From positions 43,994,720 to 44,058,719 of the forward strand of contig CM046000.1 of assembly GCA_025175895.1 (NCBI GenBank): a stretch of 64,000 nt of DNA, read 5' to 3'. Positions within the stretch are counted from its first letter, which is position 1. Each line of letters begins with the position of its first letter. The translations under genes and the position numbers were made by a program. This stretch comes from Wurfbainia villosa (lineage: Eukaryota; Streptophyta; Magnoliopsida; Zingiberales; Zingiberaceae). The notes under the pieces were generated by a model. It ran no database searches and had not been told where the DNA came from. It saw only the letters and a list, made by a program, of their open reading frames with translations. Positions 21,575-32,831 of this stretch are shown piece by piece.

Positions 21575-24500
21575 ATGACGTCTTTGAATTTGCGCACTAT
21601 TTTGGATTCAAACAAATTGACTGGGCCTAACTTCCTGAACTGGCTTAGAAACTTGAGAATTGTTCTCAAGGCAGAAAAGCTAGCGTATGTCCTAGAAGAG
21701 CCTCTTTCCAACCGTCCTAGGGACGATGCAACTCCAGACCAATTGTTGGCCTATCAGAAACATGTGGCAGATTCTGAACTGGTGAGTTGCATCATGCTAG
21801 CTGCGATGGTACCTGAGCTGCAATAGAAGCATGAGCATATGAATGCTAATACCATAGTCTTCCATCTTCATGAGTTGTTTGATGAGTAAGCGAGATCCGA
21901 AAGGTTCAAAGTCTCCAGGCTCCTCTTCACCTCTAAGATGCAAGAAGGTTCGTCTGTAGTGCAGTTTGTGCTAAAGATGAATGGGTACATCGAGCGGCTG
22001 GTCACCCTTGAGTTTGTGATGGATCATGAATTAAGTATTGACTTAATTCTGCATTGTTTTTCCAAGAGTTTCTCACAATTTGTGATGAACTATCGGATGA
22101 ACAAATTAGAATCCACTATTCCTGAGCCCCTCAATATGCTGAAGACTGTGGAGCCTTCTGTGAAGCATGAGGAGAAGGCGGTTCTGTTAGTTGATTCCTC
22201 GAAGAAAGGTTCTAAGAGGAAGGTAAAGGAACAGAAGAAAAGGAAGAACAAGAAGGCTAAGAAGGCAGAACCAGCACAAAAGGGCACTTGCCATCATTGT
22301 GGCAAGGAAGGCCACTGGTGAAGAAACTACAAGATTTATCTTGAGTTCGTGAAGAAGAAGAAGGCATCCGATGCCCCATCCTCTTTAGGTATCTTCGTTA
22401 TTGATTGTCATTCTATTTCCTTAGACACTTGGGTATTGGATACTGGGTGTCGCTCACATATATGTAATGACATACAGGGGCTAAGGAATAGAAGGAGACT
22501 TGTTAGAGGGGAGTCAAATTTACGAGTTGGCAATGGAGCAAAGGTTGTTACGGTCGCCATCGGAACTTATTTGCTGAAGCTCCCTAGTGGACTAGTCTTA
22601 GAACTGGACAATTGCTATTGTGTTCCTTCTCTAATAAAGAACATTATTTCTATTTCCTGCTTAAATAGAAATGGTTACCATTTGACGTTTAGTAACAATT
22701 GTTGTTATATAACTTTGAATGGTGAACTTTATGGGATTGGAACCTTGAGCAATGGTATTTATACGTTGGACGTATCCAGTGACATTTTCAATATCGAAGT
22801 GAGCAACAAGTGTGATCAAAAGGATAATCAATTAGACTCCTACATGTGACATTGTTGTCTTGGCCATGCAAGCAAGAAATGCATGTCCGAATTACACCGA
22901 TGTGAAATTCTGGAATCGTTTGAATTGGATTCATACGATACATGCGAATCATGCTTAAAAGGCAAGATGACTAAGTTACCTTTTACAGGAAAAGGTGAAT
23001 GAGTGGGAGAGTTGCTAGGTCTAATACATACTGATGTATGTGGACCTATGTCAACTCAAGCTATGGGAGGCTATAGCTACTTCATTACCTTCACCGATGA
23101 TCACTCACGGTTTGAGTATGTGTTCTTGAAGAAACACAAGTCTAAAGCCTTTGAAAGGTTCAAAGAATTCAGAAATAAAGTAGAGAAACAACATGACAAG
23201 AGTATTAAAATACTTCGATCAGATCGAGGTGGTGAATACTTAAGTCAAGAGTTTCTAGATTATCTAAGAGACAATGGTATATTGTCTCAATGGACTCCGA
23301 CATATACACCACAGCATAATGGTGTATCTGAGAGGTGTAACTGGACCTTGTTGGACATGGTCAGGTCAATGATGAATCATGCGAATCTTCCCAAGTCCTT
23401 TTGGGGCTATGCACTTCAGACAACTGTTTACTTGTTAAACAGAATGCCAACCAAGGTAGTCTCTACTACTCCATATGAGATATAGAATAGTAAGAAGCCT
23501 CATGTATCTTACTTGAAGATATGGGGTTGTCCTACTTATGTGAAGCAGACTGTATCAGACAAATTGGATTCTAAGTCTGATAAATGTCTATTTATTGGAT
23601 ACCCTAAGGAAACAAGGGGTTACCAATTCTATCATCCTGTGGAACAAAAGATGTTTGTTTCAAGGCATGTTGTATTTATAGAGAAAGAGTTTCTCTTGCA
23701 AGAAAATAGTGGGAGTGTCATCGAGCTTGAGGAGGCTCAAGAAACTCAAATAGACATTGATGAGATACCTGGTGAAGCACAACAGCCAATAACTCATAGT
23801 GATGAGCCATCGGCTGGACCTATTGTGACACCACATCTTCGTAGATCTGGTAGAACACGCAATATTCCTGAGAGATATGGATTTCTCGTAAGTGAATCGA
23901 ATGATGTGTTACTCATTGATGATGAGGAGCCTACCAGTTATGAAGAAGTTCTGACAAGTTCAGAAAGGGATAAGTGGCTTGAAGCCATGAAGTCGGAAAT
24001 GAATTCCATGTATGAAAACCAAGTTTGGAACTTGGTTGACCCACCTGAAGGCATAAAGCCTATAGGGTGCAAGTGGGTTTTCAAGAAGAAAACCTACATG
24101 GATGGTAATGTGATTACCTATAAGGCTAGACTGGTGGTGAAAGGATATCATCAAAAGTAAGGTATTGATTATGACAAAACCTATTCACCTGTTGCTATGC
24201 TTAAATCCATTCGGATGCTCCTGGCCATAGCGACTCATTATGATTATGAGATATGAAAAATGGATGTGAAAATAGCTTTCCTTAATGGAAACCTGCTCGA
24301 GGATGTGTATATGATACAACCTGAGGGTTTCACATCGATTGATAAAACCAAGGTATGCAAATTACGACGGTCCATATATGGATTGAAGCAAACATCTAGG
24401 AGCTGAAATATCCGTTTTGATGAGATAATCAAAAAGTTTGATTTCTCACAAAATCCAGACGAACCTTGTGTGTACAAGAAGGTTAGTGGGAGTGCAGTTG

Positions 24501-25495
24501 TGTTCCTAGTATTGTATGTCGATGACATATTACTTATAGGAAATGATGTTTCAGTCTTACAGTCAGTTAAGGTTTGGTTATCCAAGACATTCTCCATGAA
24601 AGACCTGGGAGAAGCAACCTACATCCTCGGGATTAAGATCTATAGAGATAGATCGAAACAGTTGCTTGGTCTTTCGCAGTCTACATATATAGACCGAGTG
24701 CTAAAGAGGTTTAGCATGTCGGAATCCAAGAAAGGTTTCCTACCCATCAGGCATGGGATACACCTTTCGAAGTCTATGTGTGCGCACATAGAAGACGAGA
24801 GGATTTGCATGAGTAAGATTCCCTATGCATCCGCAATAGGGTCTATCATTTATGCTATGTTATGTACGAGGCCCGATGTATCATATGCTCTGAGTGTCAC
24901 TAGTAGATACCAGTCTGATCTAGGAATTGATCATTGGGCGACTTTTAAGACAATCCTTAAGTACTTGAGAAGAACTAAGGATGTGTTCATAATATATGGA
25001 GAAGGGGACATGGTGATACGCGGGTATACGGATGCCAGCTTCCAGACAGACAAGGATGATTCCAGGTCTCAGTCTGGATACGTGTTCACCTTGAATGGGG
25101 GCGCAGTGAGTTGGAAAAGTTCCAAACAAGACACTATAGCGGATTCTACCACTGAGGCAGAATACATTGCAGCTTCGGAAGCAACAAAGGAAGCAGTTTG
25201 GATCAAGAAGTTCATTTATGAACTTAGTGTGGTTCCAGCCATTGTTGAAGCAATACCGGTCTACTACGACAACAACGGAGCAATTGCACATGCGAAAGAG
25301 CCAAGTTCTCATCAATGATCCAAACATGTGCTTCACGGCTATCATCTGATCAGAGAGATCATTAGTGGGAAGGAAATACAAATCGAGAAAATCCCCACTG
25401 AAAGGAACTTAGCGGATCCTTTGACTAAGTCATTACCTCAAAGTAAGTTTGAGGGTCATGTTAGAGCCTATGGTATTGGATACCGTAGCGATTGA
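21575..25495 (+). pseudogene. A2 gag-pol polyprotein, one frame with ten stop codons
   Basis: Gag starts at ATG 21575 (MTSLNLRTILDSNKLTGPNF, the copia gag N-terminal motif). A zinc knuckle CHHCGKEGH lies at about 22290-22320; its last Cys is Tyr here. The protease is DTWVLDTGCRSH (about 22420). The GAG-pre-integrase finger, HTDVCGPM integrase core with RSDRGGEY and NGVSERCN, RT with YVDD at 24515-24526, and RNase H ending in GIGYRSD (stop 25493-25495) follow. There is no frameshift in 3.9 kb. Stops lie at 21824, 21887, 22319, 22847, 23000, 23483, 24158, 24254, 24404 and 25316. Each can be explained by one C-to-T or G-to-A change when A1 or A3 is read alongside. Not functional now, but only lightly decayed. 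Confidence 0.95.
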
Positions 25496-25515
25496 CAATA
25501 GGCCAAGTGGGAGTT

Positions 25516-27721
25516 TGTTATTAATATATGAGAGACATCCTAAGGCAATCGCCTTATGTTTGAACCATTTATATGATAAATGAGGATTCACTATTTGAGT
25601 ATACATGTTCACATGTATTTGATTAGATCTTAAACTCATTTATTGAATGTCCACGATACGATTCATAGCATGAGAGAATTTGTGATTGGATCACAACTAG
25701 TGAGTATCTCTACATGTGTAATTGTGATGTATCGAAATTATCCTTGGTCGATGAATTGATGGATTTGGACACCATAAATTCTGTCGAGACTAGCACGAGG
25801 TATACTCCTTGGTGTATCCAAGCAGCTAATTCTCATTGGCTGGAGACATTATGATATCCGGAGTTAATCGTGGATGCTAGTTATGGTAACTAGTTCATTG
25901 GAGTGACCAGCCATAAGACTTCATATGGTTCTTTTCATATATAGATATGTCAATGAAGTTCTTGCTTAAGTGCGATGCTCCTTTGACTTACGGTATTCAA
26001 GTCATCTTGATAATAAAGACCTATGCTTTGACATCTTAAGCAAGCATCTCTGAGGAGATGTGGACCCAAGATGATTGGGCATAAGTCGAAGTGATCGAAG
26101 GTGTTTGAATAGCCTATAAAGGATTCACAACTCCTTGCGAGGAGATGTATACCCATGGCCTCTCGTCGGATTGTTACTAAAGTCTTTGGCCAAAGCATTA
26201 TATGTTTAGAGTAAGGTACTCTTGGATACATGTGCAGTAACTAGAATTCGTAGGACGAGGAAATGATACTTGGGCTAGGTGTGACGTAGTCAACCTAGTG
26301 GGGACTGACACTATAGACCATGTCCTGAACCAAGTGGGTAAAAGATGAGTGAAGGGAATGGGGCATGAATCATTATAGTTGCTGAAGGGTTTCATAAATA
26401 GTTCTCAATCAACCATTGACCTTTCGGTTAATTGGGGATCATGATGTACTACTCGGTGCCACTCATGATCATTCTATAATTAATGGTTAATTATAGATGG
26501 CCAACATAAATCGAGAACCTATTTGGTCACATGCACAACGAGCGTAATCCGAAGGATTTAAAACGAGCTTGAGAATGAGATTCTCAGACCGAGAGAAACT
26601 AGGTTTGGTTGGACCAAATAAGGAGCGAGCATGAAATCGTTTCAGTCGCAATGGAAGCGTGGATGGGCTGTGTCTTATGAAGACATGTTGGATGAACCAA
26701 ATTGGTTTGGTTCTAATCCAATGGTGGAGAATAAACCAAAGGGGTTTGCTTTGTTTTAAACGAATGAACCAAAAATTAGTTCGATTTATTTTAACTTAAA
26801 ATAGACCAAATCGGTTTGGTTTATTTTAACTTAAATTAATGGAGCGGGTTAATGAGTTTTGGTTATGAACCAATAACCATTAGGAGAATTTGTTCTCTAT
26901 AAAATAGGGCTCAAGGGTTTAATGAGAGCTCTAATCCAAAGTTGCCGCCCCTCTCCCTCCTCTCCTCTTGTGGTCGGCACCCAAACCCTAGCCATCGCCC
27001 ACCTCTTGTACCACTGTCCAAGTTGTTACCGACATCCAAGCTTCAGGCGGCGATCCTCTGGCGACCCTCCGGTGATCTTCCTTGGCTCCAGCGACAAGGT
27101 GAGCATCTAGCTTCCTTATTTGGCCGGCGCTAATCCTCCACCAAAGCTGTCCAGTTTTCTGGAAAGCTTGTTTACTTCGTGTCAGAGCATCGTTTGGACG
27201 ACGTTTAGAGCTCCGACAGTGGCTTCCTTGCTAGGGATTCGATCTCCGGTAATCCTCATAGGTGGTGGATGAAGGATTCATTAAACGGTGGGTGAATACC
27301 TCTCCGGAGAAAGCGAGTTTTTGAGGACTCGTTTTGAATCCGAATTTTGATTCGGATTGTGATTTTCTCTCGATCACATCGTCTTCGACACGAGGCTAGT
27401 GACTCGTACAAAGATGAGGCTCGTGACTTTGTGAAGTCATCCCGAAGATACTCGGCGTGGATACGGATAGAGGCGATTCTAGTGAGGGTCGCTCCGGTAG
27501 ATGCCTTTCTTGCTACACGTGATATGTTAGGTACACATAGATTAAATTTCCTTTTATTGTAAAATTTGAAACTATAGTTATGTCTACACATGTTATACTA
27601 TGCATGCGTGTGGTGTTTGTGATGTAATAAATTAGATTTATTGCTTTTTTTTTCTTCCGCTGCGCACATGTTTGCTAAACATGTTCGAACACACACTCGC
27701 CGCGGTGCCAGAAACCCAACA
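25516..27721 (+). repeat. 3' LTR of A2
   Basis: Starts TGTTAT (TGTTAG in its relatives) after the polypurine tract AAGTGGGAGTT, ends CCCAACA, 2206 bp. TATAAAAT is at 26898. The LTR hairpin at 27144-27169 has one mismatch. Right TSD ATTTG at 27722-27726. Confidence 0.94.
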
Positions 27722-27726
27722 ATTTG

Positions 27727-29282
27727 GTCCTTGGGAACCCAATACTGGTTGGATCCTAAGTTTGAAATCAAAGCGGTCTTAGGGACCCATGCTTGGACAC
27801 ATTTTTTATGTCGACTTACAATCGACATATACTATTTGTTTGTCGTATTTGAGATAAACCCTAGTCTGACCTTGTTGTACACGACCCTTTGTGATCCAAG
27901 TAGGAGGTCAAGTCCCTTGGATCCCAAAGTAAATCTTTCCAACGTGTTCCTAAGATCTTCGACTTGACTTTTCAAGAGTGAGTTCTCAACTTCGAGCTTT
28001 TCAACCGAGTTGAGTCCTCCTCTCGAACTTGACTAGTCGAAGAGGTTAGGGAGACCTCGTGTTTGAGGAGTTTAACCTTCTCAACCAGGGTCTCGACCTT
28101 GGACTCGGAGTTAGCTAACTTCTTAGTTAAGAATTTAATCACACTGTAAAGAGTACTAATAAGAGATCAACTAACCTTAAGTGTATCTCTTGAACCGGAT
28201 GCGGATCCGTAGCTTGTCTTGAATAGAGCTTCGTAGTCCAATTCATCTTCGGGTTCAGACTCATGCTCCGGTTCAGACTCCGTCTCTGATTCAGCTGGTT
28301 TAGCCATGAAGACATGATCGTCGTCTTCTTCCTCTGACGTTTCTTCCCACGTAGCGTTGAGTGCCTTCTTGAGTGTCGATGCTTTTCTCTTGAGCTTCGG
28401 AAATTCGGACTTGATATGTCCAAACCAGTTGCATTCGTAATACCTAACATTAGAAATTTTAGGCTTTCCTTCATTGGGTCGAGTGACAGTTCACTTTGGG
28501 CCCTTGACCATCCTCCGAACTAGGTTGACTAGTTCGGTCTCCATTTCCGGGTCGACCTCCGACTCATACTCATCTTCTTCCTCCTTCGGGGGTGGCTTGC
28601 TCGCGGTCTTCTTCTTCAAACCTGCAAAAAGTGCTATACCCTTCTCGGGTTCCAAGTTGGACTGTTCATGGAGTTTAAAATCTGAAAACAATTCATCTAA
28701 TCTAAGTTTTGAAAGATCCTTAGAGACCTTGTAGGCATCGACCATGGATGCCCACAAGGTGGTCCTAGGAAACAAGTTTAGTACGTACCTAATAAGGTCA
28801 TGGTTTTCGATCTTTTGTCCGATTGCGTGTAGGTTGTTGATGATATCTTGAACCCGAGCATGCAGTTGCATCGCCGTCTCGTGTTCCTGCATTTTTAGAT
28901 TATACAACCTATTGAAAAGAAGATCACACTTACATACCTTGGCTTCGTCGGTCCCTTCATGTAGCTCCACTAGCTTTGTCTAGAGATCCTTTGTGCTGAT
29001 GAAGGGGCCGACCCAGTTGAGCTCCTCCTTTGATAGACCACATTGGAGGATTTGCGTTGCTTTTGCATCGGCTTCTACTTGCCTTTTCGTGGCATTGGTC
29101 CATTGGTCATAATCCAAAGATTCACCACCTTCATTAGTCAGAAGTGTGAATCCCATTTGGATTATGATCCACATTTCGATTTGGGTTTTGAGAAATCATT
29201 CCATCCGACCTTTCCAGTAATGGAAATCATCTCCGTTGTAAAACGGAGGTCGGACGGTGCTAAAACCCTCGAGATGGGCCAT
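27727..29282 (-). pseudogene. Element B gag, broken, Sirevirus type
   Basis: Read leftwards from the ATG at 29280-29282 (MAHLEGFSTVRPPF). Gag contains the block ELHEGTDEAKVCKCDLL (28970 on), RVQDIINNLHAIGQKI, SMVDAYKVSKDLSKLRLDEL and an acidic region EDEYESEVDPEMETELV. A degenerate zinc knuckle lies at about 28440 (CNWFGHIKSEFP; two Cys lost). A long Glu/Ser/Lys-rich tail and a WVPK spacer follow (27720-27800), just before the A2 insertion. Stops lie at about 29190, 28978 and 28488 and a frameshift in the tail. Gag would form the virus-like particle in the cytoplasm. Confidence 0.88.
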
Positions 29283-29491
29283 TTGACACAAAAGGTAAGA
29301 AGAAGAAAGGAAAATGAAATATAGTAAAGACAAAAACAAGAAAAATGTTCCAAGACTTGCGTCTTGGATTAGTAGTGTGGGAGGAACGAATAAAAGCTTG
29401 TAAAATCAAAAATTAAACAAAAACGAAATCAAAAGACAATGCTAGATCGGTGGTTTCACCAGATCTTAGCGCCCTTGACTCTGATACCAAT
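29283..29491 (-). other. Element B leader and primer binding site
   Basis: On the minus strand TGGTATCAGAGTC (29477-29489) follows the 5' LTR after two bases, complementary to initiator tRNA-Met. The rest, up to the gag ATG at 29282, is a short AT-rich leader. Confidence 0.85.
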
Positions 29492-30615
29492 TATTGGATC
29501 GAGCGGATCGCTAGAGGGGGGGGGGAATAGCGATAAAAGCTTTTCATCGAATTCATTTCAAAAACACAAGTAAATGCAGCAGAAAGATAAAATGAACACA
29601 ATAGGATTTTACTTGGTTCGTAGCCTACGACTACTACTCTAAGGCCCTAGTAGTCCTTGACCACGCACGGAGGGCAAATCACTAACGAACTCCTCCTCGT
29701 TAGAGGTAGGAGTTAATCGAATACACAAAAAACCAAAGCTTGAGGTAGAGGGACACTCCCCCTCTCCTCGTTGCAATAAAAGCTCGTAGAATAGAAAGTA
29801 AATATAAGAGTTAATGGGTGACTTAAAAGACTTTTACCGACGACCAAATGGACGGAGGCTTGAGCTTGTGTCGTCAGCGTTTCTGTAGCACTTCGTCATC
29901 GTGGAGTCGTTGGAGTATCGTCATGTTACGAAGGCTTTAGGGAACTTTTTAATTGATGAAAAGCCTTTAGAGAAGCCTTCATTTTATAGTTTTTAAGCCC
30001 CTCATTGAGTAGATCTTCAGCCAATCAAAACTAGGCACAAAGCCCCTTGGAATGAGGTGATAAAGCTTGACTTCTTGAAGCTAATCCTTGACCATCAGTC
30101 GACTGATGGCCATCATCAGTCGACTGATGGCAGCGTCATTCGAGTCACAACCATCAACAGTCGACTAATGAAGGTAGTCGAGTGGCTCTTGTGTGCAGTC
30201 GACTGATGCTTGCAAAAATCACAAGTTAGTTTAATAAAAACATAATTTCGACGACCGCCAATCGTCCGATCTCGACCTAGACCATCCATGGGATATCTTT
30301 GGTCGGATCTACGCTTAAGACCATCCCCATAAGGAGGATACGACCTCACTTACGCTCATACACATGAGCTTACCTCGATACTTACTTTGTAGCTCTCGCT
30401 TTTGGCCTTCCACTCGATTCCTTTAGCTCCCTCCTAAGTCACTCGAGTGTCGCCCGACCACCGCAGCTTCTTTCAGGTGTCGCTAGCCTTCATCTCCAGC
30501 TTTAGCACTTTTCTGCACACTCGATTCAGCTCGTGAGACAACGATATGAGCTTAACTTTGTATCGTTTGCTATAATCAAAACTCAGGTTTGACTTAGGTG
30601 CCCACTGCACCAACA
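29492..30615 (-). repeat. 5' LTR of element B
   Basis: 1124 bp, nearly the same length as the left LTR. On the plus strand it starts TATTGG (one change from TGTTGG) and ends CACCAACA. Palindromes are at 30092-30109 and 30114-30129, matching those of the left LTR. A run of about 10 G lies near 29517. Right TSD GGATA 30616-30620. Confidence 0.93.
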
Positions 30616-31508
30616 GGATATGCATGCACTAAGATTGAGAAGGATAGTCTTACTGAATGATTCTCGACATGTCCACCAAATCTTGCCGCATTGAGGCTGA
30701 AACTTCTCCAACAGTTGCAGTATGGGCCCTGGTTCGGGCAACTTCATACCTCACTTGTTGCAAGGAAACTTCATGCCGATGTACTTGAGAAAGGGTCCTC
30801 TTCCTCTCTGATAGTAAAGTTGAATTGTTGCAAATCTCCCTACTTACTTGGGTTCGTAGGGTGGCTATGGTCTCAGTATCTCTTTGTTGTTGTCGTTGAG
30901 TCGCTGATAGCTGAGCATGACACAGGGTCAACTCTTGGAGAAAAGAATCTTCTCTTTGCTTAAATTTTTCTTGGGATGCTGAATTTATGATGGAGTGCTA
31001 TAGAGTTTGTTGCTAAAGCTGTACTTGGTAGTGTGAGAAGGAGCGCTTCAGCTCTTGATAATTTGTCATAGCCTGAGCACAAAAAGTTAGAGGAAAGGGG
31101 TACTCTTAAAAGCGTATACGAAAATGGCTTAGAAAGGATTACCAACTCCATAGCATGCTGCAAACTATCTATCCGCGGTATTAGCTCATACAAATTGAGG
31201 ATGTGGGAGTCTCTCGTGAATGGTGAAGAAGGAGAAGAAGCAACAAGGGGAGCTATTTCGTTCATGATGGGTGAAGGGTGAGGTACCACATAGGAGCTCT
31301 TTACTACTTCAGGATGGAGAGGGGAGGAAGTTTTAAAAGAAAAAGGAGAAATGTTAGTAAGAAGTAGGGGGTTAGGTTTTGGTCCTAAAGAAGGAGAACT
31401 CATGGGTTTTGAAGATGAAGGGGAAGAAGAAAAGGAAAGGGGGGAGGTCACTGGTGGTGGGGAAATAGGAATGTTAATTGTAAGGGAGGAGGTAGAGGTG
31501 TTGGAGAA
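30616..31508 (-). pseudogene. Gypsy-1 antisense ORF, middle piece
   Basis: Read leftwards, this is a Ser/Pro-rich stretch (31451 on: PLSFSSSPSSSKPMSSPSL) followed by a coiled-coil-like segment rich in Gln, Arg and Leu (about 30931-30650: LSATQRQQQRDTETIATLR). It connects across the B insertion to the C-terminal piece at 7833-8121. The N-terminal part is missing because the sequence changes to LTR E at about 31509. The build (Pro/Ser linker, coiled coil, short conserved tail) matches the antisense ORF of gypsy-2, but the residues differ clearly, so these are two subfamilies. Stops and a frame change are present. Confidence 0.6.
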
Positions 31509-32831
31509 TGTTGGTGAAATTGGTCCAAGTCACGATTGATTGGACTCGAGTTTGACTCGAGTAGTGTTTTGATGTTTGACAAAGGAGTGATCATTGTTTG
31601 ACAATGGTTTGGGGAGATGGTTGACAAGAGGTTGACCATATGATGGAGAAGTCCAAGTGGGACACTTGGCATGGGAAAGTCCATGTCATAAGTACTTGGC
31701 ATGGAAAGTCCAAGCATGGGTCTTGGAAATGGTAAAGTCCAAGTCTTGGGTACTTGGAAATGGAAAGTCCAAGCATGAGTCTTGGCATTTAGAAAGTCCA
31801 ACATTGAATTGGCATGGAAAGTCCAAGGGTGTAGTCTTGGCCACGTAAGTCCAAGTGTGTAGTCTTGGTGGTGAAAGTCCAAGTCATGGATACTTGGTAA
31901 TTAGGAAGTCCAATGGTATGATATTGACAGCGTAAAGTCCAAGTGGTAATCTTGGCAGCATAAGCCCAAATGTGCCTTAATAGTGTAGACTCGGTTAGCC
32001 TGACAATAGCCAATGGAAACACTTGAAAGCTAGCGTATGGATGAACAAGTCATGGATGACTTGGAGGGATCCAATAGACATGAGGCTGATGGAGATGACT
32101 AGAAGGCTTAAGTTTAGGATAAGGGTGATCTAGCAAGTATGATGGCATCATACTTGGGTTAAACCTCATAGTTGAGGTGTATCAGTCGATTGGGGTTATG
32201 GACCAGTCGACTGGTCAAGTGTTTTGACACTTGGTAGTCGAGTCGACACTGAGCAGTTGATTGGGATTATGACCAGTTGACTGCCGTGAATCGACTGGTG
32301 TTCAACTGCGGCAAGTGAACTTTGCAGTCGACTACCAACATTGGTCAGTCAATTGGCCTTGATTAGTTGACTGCTCATTTTGGTCGCGAGGATAGAAAGT
32401 TCGGTAGCCAATTGAGCAGTTGGCTACGAGCTTTGACAGTCGACTACTAGTGTATCCGTTGGCTTGAGTGCCAATGTGAATTAAGCCTGTTGTGAGACAA
32501 TGACACTGTAGACAGTCAACTGGGGCCTTATGACAATCGACTGTCAGGCGTGGAATCATCCCGATGCAGGGATAAAAGGAGCAGCTCATGGAGGATTTTA
32601 CCGATGGTTTCTTGAGGAGTTCTTGAGGCGATTTACTGGTGCAAGTCAGGGTCTTCAAGTCCAGTCCAAGCAACCAACCAAGCAAGCATTTAAAGCACTA
32701 TTTGTAAAGTTTTCTTTACTTGTATTCTATTGTATTTGCTTGTATCTTTTGTATTACTTATGTAATCATTTGTATGAGATTTCTCCACCTCCGGTGTGTC
32801 ACTGAGAAGGAGATTTATTAGTGGTGTGTGC
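31509..32831 (+). repeat. Truncated LTR E, Sirevirus-like
   Basis: Probable start TGTTGGTGAAATTGG at 31509; the exact border is uncertain. It contains GACTCGAG motifs, a tandem array at 31647-31985, several AGTCGACT/AGTTGACT motifs (32185-32520) like those of the B and C LTRs, and a T-rich stretch with CTCCACCTCCGG near 32790 as seen near the end of C-type LTRs. It stops at 32831 where LTR fragment A4 begins. No internal region is seen. Confidence 0.55.
31647..31985 (+). repeat. About 11 units of ~30 bp with CCAAG...CTTGG dyads
   Basis: The unit is approximately GAAAGTCCAAGN(6-8)CTTGGCATG, repeated imperfectly about 11 times. Most units keep CCAAG and CTTGG, separated by 6 to 10 bases, which can pair. 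Confidence 0.7.

Larger units (their letters stand above)
13752..27726 (+). mobile_element. Copia element A2, full length, Tork/Angela-like
   Basis: A complete plus-strand element with TSD ATTTG at 13752-13756 and 27722-27726. Layout: 5' LTR 13757-19222 (split by a LINE), PBS 19224-19236, a leader of about 1.3 kb (split by a solo B LTR), one gag-pol frame 21575-25495, PPT near 25503-25515, 3' LTR 25516-27721. Without the two insertions it would be about 9.6 kb. It sits in the gag-pol linker of B. The long LTRs and the pol wording favour the Tork/Angela side of copia, but the lineage should be confirmed by tree. Confidence 0.94.
8117..30620 (-). mobile_element. Copia element B, Sirevirus-like, minus strand
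   Basis: This is a complete LTR element with TSD GGATA at 8117-8121 and 30616-30620. In its own reading direction the order is 5' LTR 29492-30615, PBS 29477-29489, gag 29282 to 27727, then pol 13089 to 10193, a polypurine-rich 3' region, and 3' LTR 8122-9244. The middle is interrupted by A2 at the gag-pol linker. The lineage call rests on the gag type (WVPK spacer, long C-terminal coiled region), the integrase/RT wording, and several polypurine tracts before the 3' LTR. All coding parts are broken. Confidence 0.92.

Noticed and set aside
31647..31985. CRISPR-like array
   Set aside because: Units are imperfect, there are no unique spacers, and the context is a plant LTR.
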